Shown here: one piece after another, positions 8,399 to 18,300 of the stretch
Position numbering within the stretch: position 1 is the stretch's first letter
How the letters are laid out: every line of letters begins with the position of its first letter
From: Sediminibacterium sp.
GTDB taxonomy: Bacteria; Bacteroidota; Bacteroidia; Chitinophagales; Chitinophagaceae
Assembly: GCA_017983845.1 (NCBI GenBank)
Contig: JAGOAO010000003.1
Location: 129,016 to 193,015, forward strand
DNA: 64,000 bases
Reading direction: 5' to 3'
Notes under the pieces: generated by a model
The model's database searches: none
What the model was told of the DNA's origin: nothing
What the model saw: the letters and a program-made list of their open reading frames with translations, nothing else
Program-made: the position numbers and the translations under genes

Positions 8399-9355
8399 TT
8401 AAGCTGGCTTTATAATTTTATAACACCAACGTTTTAATCTTCCTTCAAAATCAAATGGGGTAGTCGCTTTTGTGATATCTTTTATTTGATCTGATTTAAT
8501 TTGCTCAGTATCTAAAATAAACTGGGTGAAATTGGTGCTAAAATAAAGGATCCCTCCAGGCTTCATTGCTTTTAGCATATCATTGATCAATTCCACATGG
8601 TCTCTTTGAATATCTAAAATATCCTTCATTCTTTTACTATTGCTAAAAGTAGGAGGATCCATCACCACCAAATCATAATGATTCATGGGCAATGTTTTCA
8701 AATATTGCTTCACATCGGCATGCACAAACTGGTAAGCGCTTGTATTGGGTAATTGATTTATTTTAAAATTTTCCTCACTCCAACTTAAGTAAGTTTTTGA
8801 TAAATCAACCGATGTGACTGTTTTAGCACCTGCTTTTGCAGCATACACTGAGAAGGAGCTGGTATAGCAAAATAAGTTTAAGAAATTCGTATCCTTTGCT
8901 TCTGCTTGCACCATTTGCCTTGTGACACGATGGTCTAAAAACAAACCCGTATCCAAATAATCGGTGAGGTTGACTAAGAACTGCAAACCATTTTCTTGCA
9001 CAGTAATAATCTTAGATTCCGTGACTTCTTCCTTTTCGTATTGACCTTCTCTGTGCGACATTCTTTTGCGTAGTTTTACATACATATGGTCAGTAGGCAC
9101 ACCCGTCATATCGGAGATGATTTTTTTGGTTTCAGTAAACCAAATTTCATGTTCCTCATCTGTTAATGCATGTCTACGATTGTACTCCGCTATGTAAATA
9201 TATTCTTCATAGAACTCAACACAGATAGGAAACTCTGGCAAATCATGGTCATAGAGTCTCCAACAAGTAACATTGAGTCGCTTGGCTTGTTTTAATCGAT
9301 GCTTATAGTTTTTAAGCAAGCGATTTTCAAACATTTGAAATTTTTCTGGAGTCAT
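8399..9355 (-). CDS. RlmK-type 23S rRNA (guanine-N7)-methyltransferase, stand-alone
   Basis: The 318-residue protein matches the C-terminal (RlmK) half of E. coli RlmKL rather than RlmI. It has the NRLLKNYKHRLKQAKR N-terminus, RLYDHDLPEFP, LVNLTDYLDTGLFLDHR, the SAM-binding LNLFCYTSSFSVYAAKAGA, and the catalytic VMDPPTFSNSKRM followed by DIQRDH. RlmK methylates N7 of G2069 of 23S rRNA; that exact target here is inferred from homology. In E. coli it is fused to the RlmL domain, which is absent from this frame and its neighbours. The aminotransferase terminator lies upstream on the same strand, so it is probably transcribed separately. Confidence 0.85.
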   Translation of the reverse strand: MTPEKFQMFENRLLKNYKHRLKQAKRLNVTCWRLYDHDLPEFPICVEFYEEYIYIAEYNRRHALTDEEHEIWFTETKKIISDMTGVPTDHMYVKLRKRMSHREGQYEKEEVTESKIITVQENGLQFLVNLTDYLDTGLFLDHRVTRQMVQAEAKDTNFLNLFCYTSSFSVYAAKAGAKTVTSVDLSKTYLSWSEENFKINQLPNTSAYQFVHADVKQYLKTLPMNHYDLVVMDPPTFSNSKRMKDILDIQRDHVELINDMLKAMKPGGILYFSTNFTQFILDTEQIKSDQIKDITKATTPFDFEGRLKRWCYKIIKPA

Positions 9356-9375
9356 GATCGGGATAAAATTACGAC

Positions 9376-9408
9376 AAAAAAAGAAGCGCTACAAGTGTAA
9401 CGCTTCTT
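9376..9408 (-). terminator. Terminator of the aminotransferase gene
   Basis: The stem AAGAAGCG/CGCTTCTT (9381-9388 with 9401-9408) is extended by TACA/TGTA across a C-A mismatch. On the minus strand it is followed by a T run opposite the A's at 9376-9382, 19 bases beyond the aminotransferase stop. Confidence 0.8.
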
Positions 9409-9427
9409 TTACTATTTCAAATAGGGA

Positions 9428-10618
9428 TTAATTCAATTTAGCTAAAGCTTCTCTGATTCTTGCCCAAGCTTTTTCGATATTCGGCATGCTGTTGGCAAAA
9501 GAGAAACGAACACAATTAGGCTCTCCAAATGCATCCCCCATAACAGAAGATACATGTGCTGTATTCAATAAATACATACTAAAGTCGGAAGCATTGGCAA
9601 TGGTTTGTGTGCCATCTGATTTTCCATAATAACTACTTACATCTGGGAATACATAGAATGCACCTTCTGGAGCAAAACATTTAAATCCAGGCATCGCATT
9701 CACCAATTCCAATGTTTTAGTACGACGACGTGTAAACTCTTCTGTCATTTCCATAGATGGTTTTAAATCGCCCACTAAAGCTGCAACAGCCGCTTTCTGA
9801 GTGATAGAACAAGTGCCTGAAGTAAATTGACCTTGTAATTTTTCCATCGCTTTAGCCACCGTTGTATTCGATGCGGTATAGCCTAAGCGCCATCCAGTCA
9901 TGGCAAAGCCCTTGCTTAAACCATTGATCAAAACCACTTGGTCTTTGATCTCGCTAAATTGAGCAATGCTTTCGTGTTTTCCAACGAAGTTGATGTATTC
10001 GTAAATTTCATCAGACAAGATAGTGATATGAGGATATTTTTTAAACAAGTTTGCTAATGCTTCTAATTCAGCTTTGCTGTACACTGCACCTGAAGGGTTA
10101 CAAGGAGAAGAGAACATAAATACCTTCGTCTTTGGCGTAATCGCAGCTTCAACTTGAGCAGGTGTTGCTTTGAATCCAGCAGCTACAGAAGTTCTAATTT
10201 CAACGACTTTACCTCTTGCGATCTTAACCAATTCAGAATAAGTGACCCAATAGGGTGTTGGGATAATGACTTCATCACCTTCGTCTACTAAAGCTAAAAG
10301 TGCATTGGCTAAACTTTGCTTAGCACCAGTAGAAGTGATGATTTGATCAGGGGTATAATCTAGGTTATTGTCTCTTTTTAATTTCGTACAAACAGCTTCT
10401 CTTAAATCTAAAAATCCAGCAACAGGGGTGTAGTGACTCCAGTTGTCATTGATGGCTTTGATGGCTGCATCTTTAATATGCTGAGGGGTATCAAAATCAG
10501 GCTCGCCCAAACTCAAGTCAATTACATCAATACCTTGCGCTCTTAATTCACGACCTAATTTGGCCATTTTTAAAGTTTCTGGTTCACTAAAACGATTCAA
10601 TAGAGAAGATAATTCCAT
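9428..10618 (-). CDS. Class I/II aminotransferase, aspartate aminotransferase-like
   Basis: I start at the ATG at 10618 (396 residues, beginning MELSSLLNRFSEPETLKMA), which fits family length; the longer in-frame ATG at 10648 adds ten residues with no family similarity. It is a PLP enzyme of the AspC subgroup Ib: SLGEPDFDTP substrate segment, STGAKQSLANA cofactor-phosphate segment, PTPYWVTY, SSPCNPSGAVY, SDEIYEYI, and the PLP lysine in INGLSKGFAMTGWRLGY. It probably interconverts aspartate and oxaloacetate with glutamate/2-oxoglutarate; some relatives also use aromatic or other amino acids. Divergent from sdaA, another amino-acid catabolic gene. Confidence 0.92.
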   Translation of the reverse strand: MELSSLLNRFSEPETLKMAKLGRELRAQGIDVIDLSLGEPDFDTPQHIKDAAIKAINDNWSHYTPVAGFLDLREAVCTKLKRDNNLDYTPDQIITSTGAKQSLANALLALVDEGDEVIIPTPYWVTYSELVKIARGKVVEIRTSVAAGFKATPAQVEAAITPKTKVFMFSSPCNPSGAVYSKAELEALANLFKKYPHITILSDEIYEYINFVGKHESIAQFSEIKDQVVLINGLSKGFAMTGWRLGYTASNTTVAKAMEKLQGQFTSGTCSITQKAAVAALVGDLKPSMEMTEEFTRRRTKTLELVNAMPGFKCFAPEGAFYVFPDVSSYYGKSDGTQTIANASDFSMYLLNTAHVSSVMGDAFGEPNCVRFSFANSMPNIEKAWARIREALAKLN

Positions 10619-10731
10619 GGTGTATAATTTGAGACTCGAATTTCGCAAATTATTGCCAAAGCACCACCAATTTTACATTGCTTTTGGCATTAAATTATGC
10701 CCCAATTGTTAATATCTACTCTAAACTCACT

Positions 10732-10739
10732 TACATTTG
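10732..10739 (+). promoter_or_regulatory. Candidate -7 element of the serine dehydratase gene
   Basis: TACATTTG matches TAnnTTTG and ends 8 bases before the chosen ATG at 10748, implying a leader of only a few bases. It lies inside the alternative longer frame from 10697, an argument against that start. Confidence 0.45.
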
Positions 10740-10747
10740 TTTTGTCT

Positions 10748-12208
10748 ATGGAAAAATTTATCTCGGTATTTGATATGTTTAAAATTGGTGTAGGACCATC
10801 TAGTTCACATACGCTTGGACCTTGGCTTGCGGCAAAACATGTAATTACAAGGGTTGCAGCAACAACGCCTATCACAAACATAAAAGCGATCCATGTTTAC
10901 CTCTTTGGTTCATTGGCAAAAACGGGCAAAGGGCACGGAACAGATACAGCCATTTTAATGGGATTATTGGGAGAAGACCCAGTAACCACAGATACGAGTT
11001 TGATTACTGAAAAAGTACAAACTATTAAAGAGACTCAGTCCATAGCTATTGCAGGATTGCATTCAATTCATTTTGACTATGCCCAACACTTGGTTTTTTT
11101 CAAGGATAAGAGTTTGTCATACCATCCCAACGCCATGCAATTTGTGATTGAATTAAATGGTACAGTGAAAACCTATACCTATTATTCTGTTGGGGGTGGA
11201 TTTATTGAAACTGAAAAATCAGAAGATGGATTGGAATTAGGTCAAATCATTGAAGATAAAAAGGAATCAAATGTAGAAGTACCTTTTAATTTTTTCCATA
11301 CCGATGATTTAATTCATTGGTGTATTAAAACTGGCTTGCCAATTTCTGATATTGTAAGAGAGAACGAAAAGCAACTGCATTCAGAACAAGCATTATCGGA
11401 TGGGTTGGATCGTTTATGGACAACCATGTCGGACTGTATTTTTAAAGGAGTGCATGCCCAAGGGATATTGCCAGGAGGATTACAAGTGCGAAGAAGGGCT
11501 TTTGATTTGAACGCTAAATTGTTGACAAAATCCGCAGGTGAAAAAGCATCAACTGTAAAGGAGTGGATGGAAGAAATTCAAGCTGGGGGGAATGATTTCA
11601 CCACTATTTTAGATTGGGTGAGTTGTTTTGCATTAGCAGTGAATGAGGAGAACGCCAGTTTTGGCAGGGTAGTCACTGCGCCCACCAATGGTGCCGCAGG
11701 TGTGATTCCAGCGGTATTAATGTATGCCATTAATTTTTGTAATAAGGGAAGTCAGGCGGATATTCACCGCTTCTTATTAACAGCTAATGCGATTGGTATA
11801 TTATTTAAAAATGGGGCCACTATTTCTGCAGCAATGGGTGGATGTCAGGCAGAGATTGGTGTTTCTTCTGCTATGGCTGCAGCAGGTTTAACAGAATTAT
11901 TAGGGGGGAACCAACGACAAGTGTTAATGGCAGGAGAAATAGCGATGGAACATCATTTAGGATTAACCTGCGATCCGGTGGGTGGCTTAGTCCAGATACC
12001 TTGTATCGAAAGAAACACCATGGGTGCGATTAAAGCGATCACTGCTGCACAATTGGCATTACAAAGTAAACCAGATTACGCTTTAGTCAGTTTAGACAAA
12101 GTGATTCATACCATGTGGAATACCGCATTGGATATGAATGTGAAATACAAAGAAACAGCAGATGGAGGTTTGGCCATTCAAATCCCAATAGGTCTAGCTG
12201 AGTGTTAA
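10748..12208 (+). CDS. sdaA: L-serine ammonia-lyase (iron-sulfur dependent), single chain
   Basis: Starting at the ATG at 10748 gives 486 residues ([22 protein letters not shown]). It converts L-serine to pyruvate and ammonia with a [4Fe-4S] cluster in the cytoplasm. The N-terminal beta domain carries [13 protein letters not shown]; the catalytic alpha domain has [38 protein letters not shown] and [18 protein letters not shown], where the cluster cysteines sit. Alpha and beta domains are fused, as in the E. coli SdaA/SdaB type and unlike the two-subunit Bacillus type. It stands alone, convergent with mqnE. Confidence 0.95.
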   Translation: MEKFISVFDMFKIGVGPSSSHTLGPWLAAKHVITRVAATTPITNIKAIHVYLFGSLAKTGKGHGTDTAILMGLLGEDPVTTDTSLITEKVQTIKETQSIAIAGLHSIHFDYAQHLVFFKDKSLSYHPNAMQFVIELNGTVKTYTYYSVGGGFIETEKSEDGLELGQIIEDKKESNVEVPFNFFHTDDLIHWCIKTGLPISDIVRENEKQLHSEQALSDGLDRLWTTMSDCIFKGVHAQGILPGGLQVRRRAFDLNAKLLTKSAGEKASTVKEWMEEIQAGGNDFTTILDWVSCFALAVNEENASFGRVVTAPTNGAAGVIPAVLMYAINFCNKGSQADIHRFLLTANAIGILFKNGATISAAMGGCQAEIGVSSAMAAAGLTELLGGNQRQVLMAGEIAMEHHLGLTCDPVGGLVQIPCIERNTMGAIKAITAAQLALQSKPDYALVSLDKVIHTMWNTALDMNVKYKETADGGLAIQIPIGLAEC

Positions 12209-12247
12209 TTGATTTAATAGTTTGACTTGATTTTATATCAGTTATAA

Positions 12248-13405
12248 CTAAGCTTCAATTGCTGCTTCATCTACCAAACTAAAATCTTGAATCACATTGT
12301 ATAAAGTACCTCTTTCTATTGGGGTTCTTTTTGCTTGTTTAATTAAGCGAACTAATTCCAATGTAGACATCGCAGGATTTTGTTCCTCACTACCCGCCAT
12401 GGAATAAATTTTAGTCGTATCGTCAATTGTGCCATCAATATCATTGACACCATAACTTAAAGTCAATTGAGCTACCTGTCTTCCTAACATTGGCCAGTAT
12501 GCTTTGATGTGCGGAAAATTATCTAAATACAATCTTGAAATGGCATACATTTTTAAGTCCTCTAACATAGTGGATTCTGGTACATCATTCATTTCGTTGT
12601 CCTTATTACGGAACTTCAAAGGAATGAAAGTATTGAAACCTTTTGTTTGATCTTGTAATTGTCTTAAGCGCTCCATATGGTCTACTCGGTGCTCATATTT
12701 TTCAATATGGCCATATAGTAAAGTGGCATTGCTATGCATACCCAACTCATGCGCTGTTTGGTGAATTTCTAACCAGCCAGTTCCATCCACTTTGTCGTCA
12801 CAAATAATGGTACGTACATCTGGATGAAAAATTTCTGCACCACCACCCGGTAAAGAATCTAGTCCGGCTTCATGTGCCAATTTCATACCTTCTTTAACAG
12901 ACACTTTTGCTTTACGGAACATGTAATCTAACTCCACAGGCGTGAAGGCTTTAATATGTAATTCGGGACGATGCGCTTTAATTGCGCGCATTAGATCCAA
13001 GAAAAATGCCAAAGTTAATTTTGGATGTACGCCTCCTACAATATGTACTTCTGTAACAGGTTTACCATCGTATGAACGAACGATATCCATCATTTGGTCT
13101 ATCGTTAATTCCCATCCTTCTTCTTTATGTGCGTATAATTTGGAGTAAGAACAAAACTTACAAGAGAAGACACAGACATTGGTGGGCTCTATATGAAAAT
13201 TGCGATTAAAATAAGTATGGTCTCCGTGCAATTCATTTCTTTTCCAGTTAGCCAGTGCACCCACATAAGGCAACGAAGCTTTTTCGAATAGTGCTACACC
13301 ATCTTCGAAACTAATACGTTCGTTTTGGATAATTTTTTGACCAATTGCCTTTAAGACAAGATCGGCTTGCGCATCTACCACCACTTGAATTTGTGCCTGT
13401 TTCAT
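12248..13405 (-). CDS. mqnE: Aminofutalosine synthase MqnE (radical SAM)
   Basis: From the ATG at 13405 the protein has 385 residues. The radical SAM cluster motif is C78-VFS-C82-KF-C85, followed by the MqnE-type LPGGGAEIFHPDVR, EIHQTAHELGM, SNATLLYGHIE and FIPLKFRNKDNEM. It builds 6-amino-6-deoxyfutalosine from 3-carboxyvinyl-oxybenzoate and SAM, the first radical step of the futalosine route to menaquinone. MqnC is the close paralogue; the GGGAE form of the substrate loop favours MqnE. The nearest upstream gene on the same strand is a nucleoside transporter, but mqnE has its own promoter element. Confidence 0.92.
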   Translation of the reverse strand: MKQAQIQVVVDAQADLVLKAIGQKIIQNERISFEDGVALFEKASLPYVGALANWKRNELHGDHTYFNRNFHIEPTNVCVFSCKFCSYSKLYAHKEEGWELTIDQMMDIVRSYDGKPVTEVHIVGGVHPKLTLAFFLDLMRAIKAHRPELHIKAFTPVELDYMFRKAKVSVKEGMKLAHEAGLDSLPGGGAEIFHPDVRTIICDDKVDGTGWLEIHQTAHELGMHSNATLLYGHIEKYEHRVDHMERLRQLQDQTKGFNTFIPLKFRNKDNEMNDVPESTMLEDLKMYAISRLYLDNFPHIKAYWPMLGRQVAQLTLSYGVNDIDGTIDDTTKIYSMAGSEEQNPAMSTLELVRLIKQAKRTPIERGTLYNVIQDFSLVDEAAIEA

Positions 13406-13423
13406 AGACTGAAAATTAGGACA

Positions 13424-13452
13424 CAAAGTTAGTCAATATCGGTTGATTACAA
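13424..13452 (-). promoter_or_regulatory. Candidate promoter of mqnE with overlapping inverted repeat
   Basis: The minus strand has TTG (13452-13450), 18 bases, then TAACTTTG (13431-13424), a good Bacteroidota -33/-7 pair ending 18 bases before the ATG. A small palindrome GGTTG-ATTA-CAACC (13441-13454) overlaps the -33 element and could be an operator; that last point is speculation. Confidence 0.5.
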
Positions 13453-13506
13453 CCTTATGTTTAAGGTCAAATTTAAAACGAGTACTTTGCTTTAACGAGG
13501 ATGCAA

Positions 13507-14769
13507 TTAGCCGATTAATATACCTGCAATACTAGCAGATAAGTAAGAAGCCAATGTTCCAGCTAAAAGGGCTTTAAGGCCTAATTCAGCAAGGTCTTTA
13601 CGACGTGAAGGTGCTAATTCTCCAATACCACCAATCAACATTCCTACACTACTAAAATTAGCGAAACCACAAATAGCAATACTTACAATCAACAATCCTT
13701 TTTCTGTTACAATAGGGATCACTTTACTTGTTAAGCTCTTGAACGCAACAAATTCATTGATGGTTAATTTTTGACCTAAAAGGGTAGCGGCACTTTGTAC
13801 ATCTACATTAGGGATACCCATTGCCCAAGCCATCGGGTAAAATAATTTACTAAAAATATAGTTCAAGCTTAAATCTAAGTTGGCACTAAAAAGATGTCCA
13901 ATTTTTAATAAGCTCCAATCAACCAACGCAATTAATGCAATAAATCCAATCAACATGGCAATTACATTCATTGAAATTTTAAAACCATCACTAGCGCCAT
14001 GTGTAATAGCGTCAATGGTGTTGCTATATTGACTCTTCACTTCTAAAGTCACTTTACCCATGGTTTGAGAGGGTTCAGTCTCTGGGAACAAGATTTTTGC
14101 AATCACCAAAGCACCAGGTGCAGCCATCAAACTTGCTGTAATTAATTTAGGGGCTAAATCCATGCCCGCTTGTGCACCCATATTTGCATATACAATTAAG
14201 ATACCTCCAGCGATACAAGCTAAACTTCCACTCATACTTGCTAAAATTTCACTCTTAGTCATGGTAGGTAAATAAGGGCGGATCATTACTTGCGCTTCTA
14301 CTTGACCCACAAAAGCACTCGCAACGTTGCTTAATGCTTCTGCACCACTTACACGCATGATAAAATTCATTGCCTTAGCAATTACGGAGATGATACGTTG
14401 CATGATACCAAAATGGTAAAACAAAGCCACTAAGACACAAACCAAGATAATGGTTGCAGTGACATTGAAAGCAAACACGAATCCACCATTGGTAAAATCA
14501 GTTACACCGGCAGGGCCCATTGCCGCAACTCCACCATATACAAATGCGGCACCTTGACGCGCAAATTCTTCGATTTTCCCCATGCCTTTACCAATCACCT
14601 GAAAGAAACTAGTAACGGCTGGAATTTTTAATATTAAAATACCGATGGTTAATTGAAGGGCTAAACCACTTAATACTAAACGATAGTTGATTCTTTTTTT
14701 ATTGTTAGAAAACAAAAAAGCGATCATTAAAATCAATACGATACCTATCAAGCCTTGAAATCTTGCCAT
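13507..14769 (-). CDS. Concentrative nucleoside transporter (NupC/CNT family)
   Basis: A 420-residue polytopic membrane protein with the CNT layout: N-terminal helices, a Gly-rich FVYGGVAAMGP region, the first gate loop around GQVEAQVMIRPYLP, and the second family signature GQKLTINEFVAF followed by CGFANFSSVGMLIGG. It imports nucleosides with a cation (Na+ or H+). In the first loop the common GQTEAP reads GQVEAQ, which may shift substrate preference, since this loop contacts the nucleoside. A trxA terminator lies just upstream, so it needs its own promoter; none was recognised. Confidence 0.9.
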   Translation of the reverse strand: MARFQGLIGIVLILMIAFLFSNNKKRINYRLVLSGLALQLTIGILILKIPAVTSFFQVIGKGMGKIEEFARQGAAFVYGGVAAMGPAGVTDFTNGGFVFAFNVTATIILVCVLVALFYHFGIMQRIISVIAKAMNFIMRVSGAEALSNVASAFVGQVEAQVMIRPYLPTMTKSEILASMSGSLACIAGGILIVYANMGAQAGMDLAPKLITASLMAAPGALVIAKILFPETEPSQTMGKVTLEVKSQYSNTIDAITHGASDGFKISMNVIAMLIGFIALIALVDWSLLKIGHLFSANLDLSLNYIFSKLFYPMAWAMGIPNVDVQSAATLLGQKLTINEFVAFKSLTSKVIPIVTEKGLLIVSIAICGFANFSSVGMLIGGIGELAPSRRKDLAELGLKALLAGTLASYLSASIAGILIG

Positions 14770-14830
14770 GGGGTTAATTTAGGGGAGAAAGGTAATTAAT
14801 TTATTGTTATTTTTTAGGGTTCAAGGGCAT

Positions 14831-14856
14831 AAAAAATCCCGCTCAAGGCGGGATTT
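14831..14856 (-). terminator. Terminator of trxA
   Basis: A perfect 9-bp stem AAATCCCGC/GCGGGATTT (14834-14842 and 14848-14856) with a 5-base loop is followed on the minus strand by a T run opposite 14831-14836. It separates trxA from the transporter gene. Confidence 0.85.
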
Positions 14857-14907
14857 AGAAAGGTTTTGGTTTAGAGGGGGAGCCCATCTAAATCCAATTA
14901 CTCAAAT

Positions 14908-15225
14908 TTATAAGTGAGATTGAATCTTTTTGTCCAAAACAGCTTTTGGTACAGCACCAATTTGCTTGTCTACCACTTGACCACCCTTAACAAAAAGGAT
15001 CGCAGGGATAGATGTGATACCAAAATTCATGCTTAAATTAGGATTTACATCCACATTCACTTTACCAATATTCACTTTGCCTTCGTATTGCACAGCTAAT
15101 TCTTCAATAACTGGCCCGATAGCACGACATGGACCACACCATTCTGCCCAAAAATCGATTACACTTAATTTGTCACTTTCAATCACTGTTTGTTGAAAGT
15201 TCGCGTCTGTAAATTCTAATGCCAT
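14908..15225 (-). CDS. trxA: Thioredoxin
   Basis: A 105-residue classical thioredoxin with the redox motif WCGPC at residues 29-33, the buried acidic residue in SVIDFWAEW, the cis-proline segment ITSIPAILFVKGG and the GAVPKAVLDKKI helix. It reduces cytoplasmic protein disulfides using thioredoxin reductase; no signal peptide is seen. A single-gene unit with its own -7 element and terminator. Confidence 0.96.
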   Translation of the reverse strand: MALEFTDANFQQTVIESDKLSVIDFWAEWCGPCRAIGPVIEELAVQYEGKVNIGKVNVDVNPNLSMNFGITSIPAILFVKGGQVVDKQIGAVPKAVLDKKIQSHL

Positions 15226-15265
15226 AATTGTATATTTAATTTTCTTGTTGTTATGTTGTCTAGTA

Positions 15266-15273
15266 CAAAATTA
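15266..15273 (-). promoter_or_regulatory. Candidate -7 element of trxA
   Basis: The minus strand reads TAATTTTG, a TAnnTTTG match about 40 bases upstream of the trxA ATG. No -33 element was recognised. Confidence 0.4.
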
Positions 15274-15335
15274 GCTCCAAACTTTAATATCTGCCATCTT
15301 GACTTTTCCACCTAAATCTCATTTGATGGGGACAA

Positions 15336-18300
15336 TTAAGTGGCTAGCTTCACTTGAACGTTCCATTCAGGGTTTTTATCTAGGAATTCTACAAATTCAT
15401 CGTTTACCAAAAAGCCCTTGTCAATGGTCAATAGACTAGCAACAATCTGCTCTCTAGGTTCCACGAAAGTGATTTTGAGTGAGGTTCTTCCTGGGTTGGC
15501 TTTAATATTCTGTTCTAAAAATTGAATGGCTTCTACTTTCAGGTTGGCAGGATGTAAGCTCAATTCCACCGTGCGTGTTTGAAGTTGCTTCACTGTTTCC
15601 AAAAGCGACATGGTTTGTAGCTTGAACTCAAAATTATTAGGTTGGTTGAATCTGTTTCTGAATGATCCATTAATACAAACTTTTTGTCCCACTTCTAAAT
15701 AGTTCTGGAATTTCACATAATCCTCACTCCATAAAATAAAATCTGTTTTACCTGTAAAATCTTCAATAGCAAAGGAGCCAAAGTTTTTACCCGTTTTGGT
15801 AATTCGATGCTGTACTTCGGTCACTAGCCCTGCCAGCTTAAAATTCTTGCCGAGGTTGTTAGGGAAATTAATCAGGTTGTCTTTTACCTCGTTGTATTCG
15901 TTGATAGGCGTGAAAGCGTAATGCCTTAATTCAAAATTAAAATGATCCAAAGGATGACCACTCATGAACATACCCGTGATGTCTTTCTCGTGATCTAGCT
16001 TTTCTGTCAAAGTCCATTCTTCACAAATTGCCAATTTAGGTATTGGCACTTGCATGGCAGAAGGTAGGTCGCCAAATAGGGTATTGGTGGTACCTGTATT
16101 CATGGATTGAATCGCTTGCGCATACGCAATTAATTTTTCCATGCCATTGGTACGGTCGCCCTCTCCAGTATTAAAATATTGTGCACGATGGTATTCTGGG
16201 AAACAATCAAATGTACCAGAGTAGGCTAAACTTTCTAATGATTTTTTATTGACAGCCCTTGATAAAACACGTTTGATAAAATCAATCATGGTTTCAAAAT
16301 GACCTGCTTTATTACGCTCTAAAATAATGGCATCAATTGCTGCTTCACCAACCCCTTTTAATCCACCTAAACCAAAACGAATTTCTCCATTTTTATTCAC
16401 AGAGAAACCTTGTAGGGATTCATTGATATCTGGACCCAATACTTTAATTCCCATGCGTTTACACTCTTCCATAAAGAAGGTGATTTTATCAATGCTACCT
16501 GCGTGGTTTAACACTGCAGACATATATTCTCCAGGATAGTGCGCTTTCAAATAAGCAGTTTGGTAAGCTACATAAGCATAACAAGTAGAGTGCGATTTGT
16601 TGAATGCGTATTGCGCAAAAGCCTCCCAGTCTGTCCAAATTTTATCCAATGTTTTTTCTGGATGACCATTTTTCATAGCGCCTTCCACAAACTGTGCTTT
16701 CATTTTATCCAAAACCGACTTCTGCTTTTTACCCATTGCTTTACGCAATACATCGGCATCTCCTTTGGTAAAGCCGCCAATTTTTTGACTGAGTAACATT
16801 ACCTGCTCTTGGTAAACAGTGATACCATAAGTATCGGCCAATATTTCCTCCATAATTGGTAGGTCATATTGGATAGCTTCACGACCATGTTTACGTTCAA
16901 TAAAGTTGGGGATATACGCAATCGGACCTGGACGATATAGGGCGTTCATGGCAATTAGATCGGCAAATTTATCTGGCTTTAATTCACGTAGATATTTTTG
17001 CATACCCACACTCTCAAATTGGAATGTGGCATTGGTTTCTCCGCGTTGGTATAAATGAAAAGTTGCTTCGTCGTCTAATGGGATGGTATCTAAATCGATG
17101 GTGACACCATGGTTTTGTTTGATCAATTGCAAAGCGGTTTTCAAAATGGATAGGGTCTTTAAACCCAAGAAGTCCATTTTAATTACACCCGCTTCCTCAA
17201 TCACAGAACCTTCAATTTGAGTGACCCATAAATTAGAATCCTTGGCCGTGGCCACAGGCATAATCTCGGTTAAGTCACTCGGTGCAATGATGATACCTGC
17301 TGCGTGAATACCCGTATTACGAATAGATCCTTCTAAACGTTCGGCTTCATGTAAAACTGCAGCTCTTAAATCATTCCCTGCATAGATCTCTCTAAGCTTT
17401 TTAATATTATCAATATCATCCGACTGATAACCTTCTTTTTCTGCTAAGGATTTTTCTCCTTCTTTCACCGTAATAGGTGCATGTAAGCAACGGTTTAATT
17501 CTGTACCTGGTTTGTCGGGAACAAGTTTGGCTAATAAGTTGGATTCAGATAATGGCAAATCCATTACACGTGCCACATCTTTAATACTACTCTTGGCCGC
17601 CATCGTACCATAAGTAATAATTTGTGCTACCTGTTCCTTACCATATTTTTCTACTACATAATCGATTACTTTCTGACGGCCTTCATCATCAAAGTCCGTA
17701 TCAATATCGGGCATGCTCTTACGATCCGGATTTAAGAAACGCTCAAATAGTAATTGGTACTTAATAGGGTCAATATTCGTAATGCCAATACAATAAGCCA
17801 CCACCGATCCTGCGGCAGAACCACGACCAGGGCCCACAAATACATCCATTTCACGGCCTGCTTTAATAAAGTCACTTACAATTAAGAAGTAACCTGCAAA
17901 ACCCATGGTTTGAATGGTGAACAATTCAAAGTCAATACGCTCCTGAATTTCTGCAGTGATGGCGTCGTATCTTTTATGTGCACCTTCCCAAGTAATATGT
18001 TTTAAGAATTCCCACTGATTCATGTTGGCATCCTTGTGAATCTGAAAACTTTTTGGAATCGGGAAAGCGGGTAGGAGGATGTCCTTTTTTAAATTCAAGA
18101 CTTCCACTTTATCTACAATCGCATTGGTGTTGTCGATGGACTCTGGAATATCACTAAACAACTCAATCATTTCGGATTGGGTCTTGAAATAAAATTCGTT
18201 ATTTGGGAATTTGAATCTTCTATTTTTTACTTGTAATTCATCATTCACAAAGTCATCAAATCCTGGGGTAGATTGTTTTTCACCCGTATTAATACATAGT

